From: JBMNCQ01 sp049366715 | Lineage (GTDB): Bacteria > Bacillota > Peptococcia > Peptococcales > BICA1-8 | Reading direction: 5' to 3' | Length of the DNA: 64,000 nucleotides | Assembly (NCBI GenBank): GCA_049366715.1 | Contig: JBMNCQ010000035.1 | Span: forward strand, 62,001-126,000 | Part shown: one piece after another, positions 33,325-42,092 of the stretch | Position numbering within the stretch: the first letter of the stretch is position 1 | How the letters are laid out: every line of letters starts with the position of its first letter | Translations under genes and position numbers: made by a program | Notes under the pieces: generated by a model | The model's input: the letters and a program-made list of their open reading frames with translations, nothing else | What the model was told of the DNA's origin: nothing | The model's database searches: none

Positions 33325-33990
33325 ATGATGATGACGCCAAGAGTAACTTATCAGAATGCCTTGGATGAACTGGAGAAAGAAATTTTAAAAATGGGGAGTT
33401 TGGTTGAGGAACAAATAAGTCACGCGATCAATTCATTAGCAGGCCAGGATTTAAAAATGGCGCAAAAATGTGTTGAACAGGATGATATTATTGACCGCCT
33501 TGAATTGGAAATTGAAGAAAAATGCCTGATGCTCATTGCTACGCAGCAGCCAATGGCAAAAGATTTAAGAAGAATTGCGGCAGGTTTTAAAATCATTACC
33601 GATTTGGAGAGAATCGGGGATAATGCCGTTGATATTGCGAAAACTACTTTAAGAATTGGGGAAGAACCGTTAATAAAACCCCTTATCGACATACCGAGAA
33701 TGGCGCAAATAACCCAGGACATGCTAAAAGAGGCCTTAGATTCTTATATAAATGAAGATATCCATCTAGCTGAGTCTTTAGCCGGCAAAGATGATATAGT
33801 CGACGGCCTCCATGGTCAAATCATCAGAGAATTGCTGACATACATGTTTGAGAATACCAGAAATATTAAACAAGGGACTCAGCTGATGTTTGTGAGCCGT
33901 TATCTTGAGCGCATGGCAGATCATGCTACCAATATAGGAGAAAATGTAATCTATATGGTAACTGCGGAACGGAAAGATCTCAATGAATAA
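33325..33990 (+). CDS. phoU: phosphate signalling complex protein PhoU
   Basis: 221 residues beginning at a run of three ATG codons behind AAGGGGG. Two three-helix PhoU repeats with the metal-binding E/DxxxD motifs (IITDLERIGDNAVDIAK and SRYLERMADHATNIGEN). It links Pst transport to PhoR activity and dampens the Pho response. It is the last gene of the pst operon, followed by a strong hairpin. Confidence 0.97.
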   Translation: MMMTPRVTYQNALDELEKEILKMGSLVEEQISHAINSLAGQDLKMAQKCVEQDDIIDRLELEIEEKCLMLIATQQPMAKDLRRIAAGFKIITDLERIGDNAVDIAKTTLRIGEEPLIKPLIDIPRMAQITQDMLKEALDSYINEDIHLAESLAGKDDIVDGLHGQIIRELLTYMFENTRNIKQGTQLMFVSRYLERMADHATNIGENVIYMVTAERKDLNE

Positions 33991-33993
33991 ATA

Positions 33994-34031
33994 AAAATAA
34001 ATCCCGTTATTGATGAACGGGATTTATTTTT
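33994..34031. terminator. bidirectional terminator between phoU and degV
   Basis: AAAAATAAATCCCGTT and AACGGGATTTATTTTT form a 16-bp stem with a 6-base loop, serving convergent phoU (plus) and degV (minus). Confidence 0.93.
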
Positions 34032-34075
34032 ATGCAGCTGCGGTAGTTTATGAAAAAACAGGTCCGTTCATTTTC

Positions 34076-34930
34076 CTAGGCCGGACAGAATGCGATCCCG
34101 ATCAGACCGGGTCCGGTATGGACGGCCATAGATGCTGTCGTCTGCTCGAGATAGGAATCGACAATCTGCAGATTTTTATCTTTGTTCATTAGGTCAAAGA
34201 CATATTCTGCATCCTCTAAACTGGAGCCGTGTAAAATACCTAATAACATAGGACGTGCCTCCATGATATCTTTGGCAATTTCAACTATTTTATTTAAAGA
34301 ACGATTACGGCCCCTCGCTTTGGCGACAGAGTAATAAATCCCCTCTGCATTAATGGATATGATGGGCTTTATATCCAGAATGTCTCCGATCGTTCCCTCC
34401 ACCAGGCCGATCCGGCCGCCTTTCCTGAGAAACTCTAATGTTTTGAGAACAAAGAAAACTTTGGTTTCCTTAACCAGCATTTCTATTTTATCTATTATTT
34501 CCTGTAAAGGGATATTTTTTTTGATGAGTTCCCCGGCATGCATAACTAAAAAACCCAGGCCTAAGGATAAGGCTTTAGAATTGATCACATTTATCTTGAG
34601 TCCCAGTTCATTTACCTTCTCTTTCAATCCTTCCATCATGCTGTAGGTACCGCTTAATCCGCTTGATAAGGTGATTGCCAAAATCTGCGTATAGCCGTTT
34701 CCCTTTAATATTTTAAAGAGTTCCCAAGCTTCACCGACACAAGGCATAGAGGTATTGGGAATTTCAGTTTTTAATCTCTCGTAAAATTCATCAGAAGTGA
34801 TATCAACGCCATCTTTATAATCCTTATTTTTAAAAATAATGTGTAACGGTAAAACATGGATGTGATATTTTTTAATGATCTCCTGAGGTAAATCACATGA
34901 ACTATCTGTAACCAAAGCGATTTTTTCCAA
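34076..34930 (-). CDS. DegV family fatty-acid-binding protein
   Basis: 284 residues from TTG 34930, preferred over GTG 34936 because GGAGG lies only two bases before the GTG but eight before the TTG, and family members begin close to the ALVTDSSCDLP block. TLSSGLSGTYSMMEGLKEKV and the C-terminal HTGPGLIGIAF are typical. DegV proteins bind fatty acids, and FakB members present them to the kinase FakA. No fakA is seen here. Convergent with phoU; apparently monocistronic. Confidence 0.93.
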   Translation of the reverse strand: MEKIALVTDSSCDLPQEIIKKYHIHVLPLHIIFKNKDYKDGVDITSDEFYERLKTEIPNTSMPCVGEAWELFKILKGNGYTQILAITLSSGLSGTYSMMEGLKEKVNELGLKINVINSKALSLGLGFLVMHAGELIKKNIPLQEIIDKIEMLVKETKVFFVLKTLEFLRKGGRIGLVEGTIGDILDIKPIISINAEGIYYSVAKARGRNRSLNKIVEIAKDIMEARPMLLGILHGSSLEDAEYVFDLMNKDKNLQIVDSYLEQTTASMAVHTGPGLIGIAFCPA

Positions 34931-35132
34931 ATTCACTACCTCCGATATCTAAAATACTTGTGAAAATTTGCTACTTCAATATACGATAAGAAAAGTCCAA
35001 ATTCCTGCCGGATAAGTGATATTTGTTTTTTTATATATTTTATAACAAAGCAAGAGATTTCTCAGCTTCTGGAAATATGAAAAAATAAGATTTTAGGTTA
35101 CTTTGCAAAAATCGCAGAGGTATTTATAAAGG

Positions 35133-35246
35133 TCATTTTTTGTTTGCCTGATCTCCCCATAATTTATCAAAATCGATAAATAGCAAGCCGATAAGAACGA
35201 CAAGGAAAACTTCCTGAGGACCCAGCAATGATAAAATATTAAACAT
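35133..35246 (-). CDS. 37-residue membrane microprotein, TatA-like N-terminus
   Basis: Minus strand ATG 35246 to TGA 35133, with GGAGATTT upstream. The product has a start-proximal LLGPQEVFLVVLIGLLFID followed by FDKLWGD and a lysine end. The GP-E, hydrophobic helix, then F--xKL order is like the first 25 residues of TatA (GPxE, helix, FGPKKLP), but the amphipathic helix and tail are missing. It could be a decayed TatA or an unrelated small membrane protein. tatC lies 7 kb away without a tatA. The rest of the 34937-35505 gap shows no other gene. Confidence 0.5.
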   Translation of the reverse strand: MFNILSLLGPQEVFLVVLIGLLFIDFDKLWGDQANKK

Positions 35247-35505
35247 TTTTATAAATCTCCTTTTTCCTTAGTGTCTCCAAATTGGCAGAATCTATAATAG
35301 AAAATGCAAGAGTAGCCCGAAAGCTGCTTAAGACGTATGTTGCGGAGCTGATTCTTCCTCAGGGCTAATGAGCTTGAGAGCAGTAAATAAGGAATCTGGT
35401 GTTATTCCGCAGTTTTCTTGAAAGGCGGAAGAAAGTCATTTTCGTTTTGTGCGGCGTGTAAACTTATATTTTCTAAATATTTTAAAATTGCTGGCAATAT
35501 TACTA

Positions 35506-35559
35506 TTGACAAATCTTTGCAAAAATTAAATAATAAATACATAGGACGTCCAACGTCCA
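35506..35559 (+). promoter_or_regulatory. promoter and operator-like site for the TRAP operon
   Basis: TTGACA (35506-35511), 17 bases, AATAAT (35529-35534). Just downstream are the palindrome GGACGTCC (35544-35551) and a direct repeat ACGTCCA-ACGTCCA (35546-35559), a plausible GntR-family operator. About 235 untranslated bases follow before dctP, with no riboswitch that I recognise. Confidence 0.5.
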
Positions 35560-35797
35560 ATGAATATCGCACTAAATTTTGCTTTAATCCTTTCTAGATT
35601 CTCTCCGGAAGATTTCCATGCTTCTCATGATACCATTATTTTTTCAGAAGGGGGGTGAAATTTAATGCCGCTGCGCTACGGGTGACATGAAGGCGATTGT
35701 TTGTGAAAATTAATACTTGAACTAAGGGCCGGCTGTTTAGAATTTAAAGTTAACAATTACCAGCAGAGCAGTTAAAAATTTAAGGGAGGTATTTTTT

Positions 35798-36868
35798 GTG
35801 AAAAAATTTTTAAAACTTAGTTTACTTGGAATTATTTTTTTATCCCTGTTAATCGGAGGATGTGGCAAAAGTACCCCGGAAAATCAAGCAGGCCAAGGGT
35901 CTGATGACTCAGGTGAAAAAATAGAATTGAAATTTTCTACCACCATGCCTGATGTGGAATTCGAAAGCCATCCTGCAGCCAGGGCAATTAAATCTTTTAT
36001 CGATAATGTTGAAAATAAAAGTGAAGGAAAAGTAGAAATTAAGCTTTATACCGGGGGGCAATTAAGCCAAAATACGGAGACTGACTTCGTCGGTATGCAG
36101 TCCGGTTCTTTTCAATTCACTAACCCTGCAATGGGGAGCTGGGGTGAATATACAAAGGCCTTTATGCCCTTTAATATAGCTTATCTGTTTAAAAATGAAG
36201 AGGTTATACATGAATTCCTGGATGGGGACTTAGGAAATAAAATGCGGGAAGATGCCTTGAAAGATACGAATATTCGATTTTTAGCCTTTTTAGACAATGG
36301 CTTCCGCCATATTACAAATTCAAAACGGGAAATTAAGACTCCTGAAGATATGCAGGGTATTAAAATAAGAACGATGCAAGACCCTTATCAGATTAAAGCT
36401 ATGGAAGCACTTGGAGCTTCACCTACACCTTTAGCATATTCGGAATTATATACTGCGCTGCAACAAGGAGTTGTTGATGCCCAAGAAAATCCTCTCTCCA
36501 ATATTTATCAGGCAAAATTTTATGAAGTACAGAAATATTTAACATTGTCCAAACATAATTTCACTTTGCTCACCTTATGCATGTCCAATAAAAAGTTCGA
36601 ATCTTTGCCTCAGGATATTCAAGAGATAATAGTTGAAGAAGCCAAAAATGCCGAGACTCTTTCCAGGCAATTATCACTGGAGAGTCAAAAAAGCCTGCTT
36701 TCCGAAATTGAGCAAAAGATGCAGGTTTATGACCTGACGCAAGAAGAGTTTATGGCCTTTCAAGAAAAAGCGAAAACTTCCTGGGATGATGTAAAAGAGG
36801 CGATTGGAGAAGATTACTACAATCAAATTATTGAGGAAGTAAACAGGTTAAATTCGGAAGTGAAATAG
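35798..36868 (+). CDS. dctP: TRAP transporter substrate-binding protein DctP
   Basis: 356 residues from GTG 35798, GGGAGG upstream. Lipoprotein signal with GGC lipobox (Cys about 23), then the DctP fold with the ligand-binding arginine region IKIRTMQDPYQIKAMEALGA and PLAYSELYTALQQGVVDAQENP. It binds an organic acid outside the cell for the sodium-driven DctQM permease. The neighbours (acid-sugar dehydratase-like gene, GntR) suggest a sugar acid. A stem-loop separates it from dctQ. Confidence 0.95.
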   Translation: MKKFLKLSLLGIIFLSLLIGGCGKSTPENQAGQGSDDSGEKIELKFSTTMPDVEFESHPAARAIKSFIDNVENKSEGKVEIKLYTGGQLSQNTETDFVGMQSGSFQFTNPAMGSWGEYTKAFMPFNIAYLFKNEEVIHEFLDGDLGNKMREDALKDTNIRFLAFLDNGFRHITNSKREIKTPEDMQGIKIRTMQDPYQIKAMEALGASPTPLAYSELYTALQQGVVDAQENPLSNIYQAKFYEVQKYLTLSKHNFTLLTLCMSNKKFESLPQDIQEIIVEEAKNAETLSRQLSLESQKSLLSEIEQKMQVYDLTQEEFMAFQEKAKTSWDDVKEAIGEDYYNQIIEEVNRLNSEVK

Positions 36869-36883
36869 CTGTCTTTAGTTAAA

Positions 36884-36912
36884 CAGTACTCTGCCTTTAA
36901 GGCAGAGTACTG
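36884..36912 (+). promoter_or_regulatory. intergenic stem-loop between dctP and dctQ
   Basis: CAGTACTCTGCC (36884-36895) pairs perfectly with GGCAGAGTACTG (36901-36912) around TTTAA. There is no T-run. Such hairpins after binding-protein genes usually raise their mRNA relative to the permease genes. Confidence 0.8.
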
Positions 36913-36940
36913 CTACCTTGGGAAAATGAGGTGAAGAAGT

Positions 36941-37489
36941 TTGTCAAAAAAATTAAAATATTTTTTAAATAATTTTGAATTATATATTGCGACGCTGTTC
37001 TTTGTAATGATTACCATACTTTTATCCCTGCAAATTATCTCAAGATATGTTTTTAAGAGTTCGTTTACCTGGACGGAAGAAGTGTCATTAATACTTTTTG
37101 TCTGGATGGTCTACCTGGCAATTTCAGCAGCAACTTTAAAAAGAAAGCATATTAGAATGGATTTTCTTATAGAAAAATTGCCTTTTAAATTTAAGAAAGC
37201 CGCGTTAATCTTTTCTAACATTATGGCGATCTTATTTTTTGGATATTTTCTAGGCCCTTTTTGCGAGGTTGTCTTTAATTTGTATCAAATAAAAAGTGTA
37301 ACTGCCATAACAGGGATCCCCAAGCTTGTTACCTATGGGATAATTCCCCTGTGCATGGTTTTAACCATCATAAGATTCTTTCAGGACAGCATCATCTTAT
37401 TGCAAGAAGATGAAGAGCACCTAGGAGAAACGAAAGCGCTCTTAGACTTGGATAATATTAAATCATCCAAGGAGGATATTATTTTATGA
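36941..37489 (+). CDS. dctQ: TRAP transporter small permease DctQ
   Basis: 182 residues from a TTG start with GAGGTGAAG upstream. Four membrane segments, the SSFTWTEEVSLILFVWMVYL block and ATLKRKHIRMDFLIEKLP are DctQ hallmarks. It stabilises the large permease. Its end overlaps dctM by 4 bases (ATGA). Confidence 0.93.
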   Translation: MSKKLKYFLNNFELYIATLFFVMITILLSLQIISRYVFKSSFTWTEEVSLILFVWMVYLAISAATLKRKHIRMDFLIEKLPFKFKKAALIFSNIMAILFFGYFLGPFCEVVFNLYQIKSVTAITGIPKLVTYGIIPLCMVLTIIRFFQDSIILLQEDEEHLGETKALLDLDNIKSSKEDIIL

Positions 37490-38766
37490 TCGTTTTGCTA
37501 ATTATGTTCATCTTATTACTTCTTGGTGTACCGATCGGTGTTGCCATGGGCCTCGGCGTAGCTTCCGGGCTTGTGTTTACCCAGATAACAGCTCCTGCTT
37601 ATATTGCCCAGTCTTTATATGCAGGGTTGAATTCATTTCCTTTGTTAGCCCTGCCTTTTTTCATGATAGCAGGTACTATCATGAACGTCGGGGGCCTCTC
37701 CAGACAACTTGTTAAAGTTGCTAATGCGATGATTGGCAATGTAACGGGAGGATTGGGTGCTGTTGCAATCCTTGCTTGCATGTTTTTTGGTGCCATATCC
37801 GGTTCGGCACCGGCTACGGTAGCTGCCATAGGTTCTGTGATGCTCCCGCAAATGGTGCAGGCCGGATATGATAAATATTATGCGGTGGGTTTAGTTGCGG
37901 TAGCCGGCGGATTGGGAGTTATCGTTCCGCCGAGTTTCCCTTTGGTATTATATGGAGTCACCAATAATGTTTCGATAGGAGCTTTATTTATAGCAGGTAT
38001 TGGTCCGGCCATAGTAGTCGGTTCTGTTCTAATGTTGTTTAATTATATTATTTCCAAGCGGAGAGGTTACCAGGGGTCAGGTGAAGAGGCATCAATAAAA
38101 CAGTTTTTTAAAACGGCTTGGGAGGCTAAGTGGGCTTTACTGATGCCGGTAATTATCTTAGGAGGCATCTATGGCGGAATATTTACTCCGACTGAGGCTG
38201 CCGTTGCCTCCGTTGTTTATGGTTTAATTGTAGCCGCCTTTGTCTATAAAGAATTGAATATCAGTAAAATATGGGGTATTTATAAAGATACGACCTCTTT
38301 TCTCGGAGGAATGATGCTTACTTTTGTACCTGCAATTTCAATGGGAACCTTGTTTGCGCTGATGGGAGTCCCCGAGCAAATCAATGCTTTCTTTTTAGGT
38401 ATTTCAACAAATTATTATGTGCTGCTGTTCGTATTTTTCCTGGTCATGCTTGTGATTGGAATGTTTGTGGAGACAGCGCCCACTATAATTATTTTATCCC
38501 CGATTTTTCTTAACCTATTTAAAGATTTAGGCATAAATCCTGTTCACTTTGGAGTGGTAATAACAATAAGCCTTGCCATTGCCTTTGTTACACCTCCTGC
38601 TGCAGTGAACTTATTTGTCGCTTCAACGCTATCGGGAATTAGTGTTGAAAAAATTGCCCGCAAAGCACTACCATTTGTAATGGCTTTATTTGTTTCATTA
38701 ATACTGATCGGATTTATTCCCGGTATCTCCCTAAAATTACTTGATATTCTTGGTATGGCATATTAA
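37486..38766 (+). CDS. dctM: TRAP transporter large permease DctM
   Basis: 426 residues, twelve or so membrane helices. Typical motifs: PFFMIAGTIMNVGGLS, GAISGSAPATVAAIGSVMLP, VIVPPSFPLVLYG, FTPTEAAVASVVYGL and FVTPPAAVNLFVAS. It is the sodium-coupled transport subunit. dctPQM, the enolase-superfamily gene and gntR run in the same direction. Confidence 0.96.
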   Translation: MIVLLIMFILLLLGVPIGVAMGLGVASGLVFTQITAPAYIAQSLYAGLNSFPLLALPFFMIAGTIMNVGGLSRQLVKVANAMIGNVTGGLGAVAILACMFFGAISGSAPATVAAIGSVMLPQMVQAGYDKYYAVGLVAVAGGLGVIVPPSFPLVLYGVTNNVSIGALFIAGIGPAIVVGSVLMLFNYIISKRRGYQGSGEEASIKQFFKTAWEAKWALLMPVIILGGIYGGIFTPTEAAVASVVYGLIVAAFVYKELNISKIWGIYKDTTSFLGGMMLTFVPAISMGTLFALMGVPEQINAFFLGISTNYYVLLFVFFLVMLVIGMFVETAPTIIILSPIFLNLFKDLGINPVHFGVVITISLAIAFVTPPAAVNLFVASTLSGISVEKIARKALPFVMALFVSLILIGFIPGISLKLLDILGMAY

Positions 38767-38803
38767 AGGAACTTACTATATGAAAACGGAGGTTATTGAA
38801 GAG

Positions 38804-40036
38804 ATGAAAATTAACAGCGTCGAGGTAATACAGATTAATTGCGGCATTGTAAACGGTGGTCACAGATGGCATCCTGTATTGGTTAAGGTAAATACCGACG
38901 AGGGGATTTGCGGATACGGTGAGGTAGGTCTGGCCTTTGGAACAGGAGTTTCCGGTGCTGTCGGACTGACTAAAGATTTTGCCGGTTTGTTGTTAGGTAT
39001 GGATCCTTTTAACACTGAACTCATCTGGGAAACTATGTATAGAAATACAGTCTGGGGTCTGGGCGGGGGAACAATTATTTCCGCCGCAATGAGTGGTTTG
39101 GATATGGCTTTGTGGGATATCAAGGGCAAGGCCCTTGGGGTCCCGGTATATAAGCTCTTAGGCGGAAAGTGCAGGGAGGATATCAGGGTATATGCTTCCC
39201 AGCTTCAATATGGCTGGGATCAGGAAGAAGCCTGGATTACCCCTCTTGATCCTTCGGGAGATGTTGAAGCCTGGAAACCGTTAAAAGAACCCCAGGAATA
39301 TGCGGAAGTTGCTTTAAAAGCTGTCGATTTGGGCTATGACTGCGTGAAGGTAGATGTATTGGTCTATGATTCGGAGGGGAGAAGAAGGAATCAAAGCAGT
39401 TTCAAAGGTTTTTTGTCCGCCGAGATTGTCAGGGACGGCTATGAGCGTCTTCAAGCCATAAGGGATGCCGTAGGACCGGAAGTGGATATTATTCTTGAAA
39501 ACCATTCTCTTACCGATGTGACAACTGCCATTCAATTCGGCAGAGCCTGCGAAGGTTTGAATATTATGTATTATGAAGAAGTAACAGGTCCCTTGAATCC
39601 TAAATTAACACGTGAAATTAAGGAAAAGGTCAATATACCCATTGCCGGAGGGGAGCGTATCTATAGCAGGTGGGGTTTCAGACCATTTTTAGAAGAGCGC
39701 TCTTTAGATGTAATTCAACCCGATATTGCCAATTCCGGTGGGATCACGGAAATTAAAAAAATCTGTGATATGGCAAATATTTATGACGTTTGTGTGCAGC
39801 CCCATGTTTGCGGAAGCCCGCTGGCGGTTGCTGCCACCCTCCATCTTGAAGCGGCGATTCCCAATTTCATTATTCACGAGCATCATAGGGATTCTCTGGT
39901 TCCCAGAAATATTGAAATCTGTAAATATGATTATCAACCGGTCCGGGGAAAATATCAAGTACCGGAGCTTCCCGGGTTGGGACAGGAAATATCCGCTGAG
40001 GCTTACCAAAAAGCAGATATTATTGTGATTAAGTAA
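38804..40036 (+). CDS. mandelate racemase / acid-sugar dehydratase family enzyme (enolase superfamily)
   Basis: 410 residues from ATG 38804 (GGAGG upstream at 11 bases, MKINSVEV start typical of the family); ATG 38780 is an alternative. The capping domain is followed by the barrel, with metal-ligand candidates in IILENHS, YYEEV and IAGGERIYSRWGF, and the Asp-His pair in IQPDIANSGG and VQPHVCGSP that marks the mandelate racemase branch. Members abstract the alpha proton of carboxylates, mostly dehydrating sugar acids. The TRAP genes upstream likely import the substrate, identity unknown. Confidence 0.88.
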   Translation: MKINSVEVIQINCGIVNGGHRWHPVLVKVNTDEGICGYGEVGLAFGTGVSGAVGLTKDFAGLLLGMDPFNTELIWETMYRNTVWGLGGGTIISAAMSGLDMALWDIKGKALGVPVYKLLGGKCREDIRVYASQLQYGWDQEEAWITPLDPSGDVEAWKPLKEPQEYAEVALKAVDLGYDCVKVDVLVYDSEGRRRNQSSFKGFLSAEIVRDGYERLQAIRDAVGPEVDIILENHSLTDVTTAIQFGRACEGLNIMYYEEVTGPLNPKLTREIKEKVNIPIAGGERIYSRWGFRPFLEERSLDVIQPDIANSGGITEIKKICDMANIYDVCVQPHVCGSPLAVAATLHLEAAIPNFIIHEHHRDSLVPRNIEICKYDYQPVRGKYQVPELPGLGQEISAEAYQKADIIVIK

Positions 40037-40171
40037 AGTGCTCAAGAAGAAGGCCGACCGGATTTAAGAGTAGAATGCTGTGTGGAAATTTTCCCATCCT
40101 TTCAGGCTATCTACTATTTTAGTTTTCTAGTATTATATTGAATAGATTATTCTGGTGAAAGGATGATTAAA

Positions 40172-40870
40172 ATGTCAAACATTTTATCAGAAAGTGTAGC
40201 AAATCAAATTAAAAGTAAAATAATTTCCGGGCATTATGCTATTGGGGAAAGAATTCCCAATGAGAACCAAATTGCTGAAATCCTTAAAGTAAGTAGAAAT
40301 ACTGTCCGTGAGGCCATTAAAATTTTAATATCAAAAAATATTCTAGAAATAAAAAGAGGTAATGGCACTTACGTCTGTGAAAATCCAGGAGTTTCTAATG
40401 ACCCATTTGGCGTTGAGTTTATGAATCAAGGCAATTTATTCGGGTATTTGATCGAAACCAGAAGGATAATCGAACCTGAGATAGCCGCTCTGGCTGCCCA
40501 AAGGGCCGGTGAGGAAGAAATCTCAGAACTTTTAAACGTTGTAAATAAATTACATCAGGAAGTTGATAAATTCGAGACTTTAGGAGTTAACAATGCGACA
40601 ATAGAAGCAGTTTTACATCTGGATATGGAGTTTCATCACACCATAGCAAAAATATGCCACAATCCGGTGCTAGAGAGGCTGGAGCCGGTTATTCATACCC
40701 ATTTGTTTGAATTATATTACATGGAAAAAGTAAGGGATATTCAGAAGAATTTTGTCGGGAACCGTAAACATTTTGAGATTTATTCAGCGATCAAAGAAAG
40801 AGATTCGGAAAGGGTCAGAAAATTGTGCCTTGAGCATATTGACGGTGCGTCGAACCTGATATCAAAGTGA
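40172..40870 (+). CDS. GntR/FadR-family transcriptional regulator with FCD domain
   Basis: 232 residues from ATG 40172 (GAAAGG nine bases upstream). N-terminal winged helix with IPNENQIAEILKVSRNTVREAI, then an all-helical FCD ligand domain with the metal-type His/Asp set (LDMEFHHTIAKICHNP and KHFEIYSAIKERD). It probably controls the TRAP/dehydratase genes, using their substrate or product as effector; this is inferred from position. It has its own upstream gap of about 130 bases. Confidence 0.92.
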   Translation: MSNILSESVANQIKSKIISGHYAIGERIPNENQIAEILKVSRNTVREAIKILISKNILEIKRGNGTYVCENPGVSNDPFGVEFMNQGNLFGYLIETRRIIEPEIAALAAQRAGEEEISELLNVVNKLHQEVDKFETLGVNNATIEAVLHLDMEFHHTIAKICHNPVLERLEPVIHTHLFELYYMEKVRDIQKNFVGNRKHFEIYSAIKERDSERVRKLCLEHIDGASNLISK

Positions 40871-41051
40871 ATTCTAATTATGAAAGCAATTTATTGTTCG
40901 GGAATTAGCGATTGCAAAAGATCCTGCATTTTTTAGAGCTGCTGTTATGTGTGAAGTTCCTTTGCTGTAGCGTGGTATTGTTATAAAAACAGGTAAAAAG
41001 TCATACTTACTTTCTGAAAGTGTGACGACAAATGAAATTGAGGTGAAACAT

Positions 41052-42092
41052 ATGACGAAAGATCAGCGGCAGGTTGTTGTAACAAGATGTCCCATCGGCG
41101 GGGCATCTGAAATAGCTTTACAAAAAGGCTGGCTGGAGGAGGCGATGAACCGGGCGGGGGCAGAACTAGTTGTACTGCAGACCTTGCCTCCGGAAGAACA
41201 TATTCATCATTATGACCAGGATTATCCATTGTGCTTTCGGGAGGGTGGCAACAATCCCCCTATCTGGGGTAAGTCAAAGGGCATCGAAACGAAACTTATC
41301 GGGCTAGTTGGCATTAACCAGTCCCACGCGGTTTTAGTTAGACCTGATTCTGAAATTAGGAGTGCAGCAGATCTAAGGGGGAAAAAACTCTCAGTTCCCT
41401 GCTTTGCTGTCAATCGTATCGATTTCTGGCAGGCCATGGTCAGGAGAGGCTACAAGACTATTTTAGAATACTATGGGATTAAAGAAGATGAAGTTAAATT
41501 TGTCGAATTTACTGTTAAGGAGAAGAAGGATTTCCGAAAAGTTTCCGGTACCGACAATTCCCGCTGGGTTTATAATAAACCGCAAGGGACCGTTCCTGCT
41601 CATCAGGAAGAATTGGAGATGCTGGCTGCCGGGGATGTAGATGCAATATTTGCTCATGGAGCCATGGTGGCAGAAATTGCAGAGTTAGGCTTGGCAAAAG
41701 TGCTCCTTGATATTTCTAAAACAAATCTCTTAAAAGTCAACAATATTTATCCGATTACAATTACTGTAAAAAAGGAATTCGCTGTTGAAAACCCTGATCT
41801 GGTGATTGTTTATCTGCAGCAGCTTCTCCGTGCGGCGGAGTGGGCTAAAAATAATAAAGAGGAACTCTGTGCAATGATTGCACGGGGCCAGTATGATACC
41901 ACTAAACAGCAAGTAATAAAAACCCGCGATCATGACTTTCATCTGCACATGGCCCCCGGATTTGATCCGGAATTGGTGGAGCTTTTGAAACTGGAAAAAG
42001 ATTTTTTGCGTGACAACGGATTCATTCAAAAAGATTTCGCTGTCGATTCTTGGATGGATACCAGTTTCCTCACGGAAGCTCTGAAAAAATAA
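41052..42092 (+). CDS. DszB-like desulfinase homologue (cytoplasmic, SBP-fold)
   Basis: 346 residues from ATG 41052 (GAGGTGA six bases upstream); an in-frame GTG at 41022 is weaker. It looks like an SsuA/NMT1 binding protein but has no signal peptide or lipobox. Its layout matches my memory of DszB, the 2-hydroxybiphenyl-2-sulfinate desulfinase: Cys13 in TRCPIG where DszB has its nucleophile Cys27, then a His cluster (H50, H52, H53), YDQDYP, and R63-E-G65-G66-NNPP like the DszB His60/Arg70/Gly73 region. The end, NGFIQKDFAVDSWMD, parallels DszB's C-terminus. Substrate unknown; no dszA or dszC nearby. Confidence 0.7.
   Translation: MTKDQRQVVVTRCPIGGASEIALQKGWLEEAMNRAGAELVVLQTLPPEEHIHHYDQDYPLCFREGGNNPPIWGKSKGIETKLIGLVGINQSHAVLVRPDSEIRSAADLRGKKLSVPCFAVNRIDFWQAMVRRGYKTILEYYGIKEDEVKFVEFTVKEKKDFRKVSGTDNSRWVYNKPQGTVPAHQEELEMLAAGDVDAIFAHGAMVAEIAELGLAKVLLDISKTNLLKVNNIYPITITVKKEFAVENPDLVIVYLQQLLRAAEWAKNNKEELCAMIARGQYDTTKQQVIKTRDHDFHLHMAPGFDPELVELLKLEKDFLRDNGFIQKDFAVDSWMDTSFLTEALKK

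Noticed and set aside
41052..42092. Ordinary periplasmic sulfonate/nitrate binding protein
   Set aside because: No signal peptide or lipobox, no ABC permease or ATPase beside it, and the Cys/His/Arg pattern fits DszB better.
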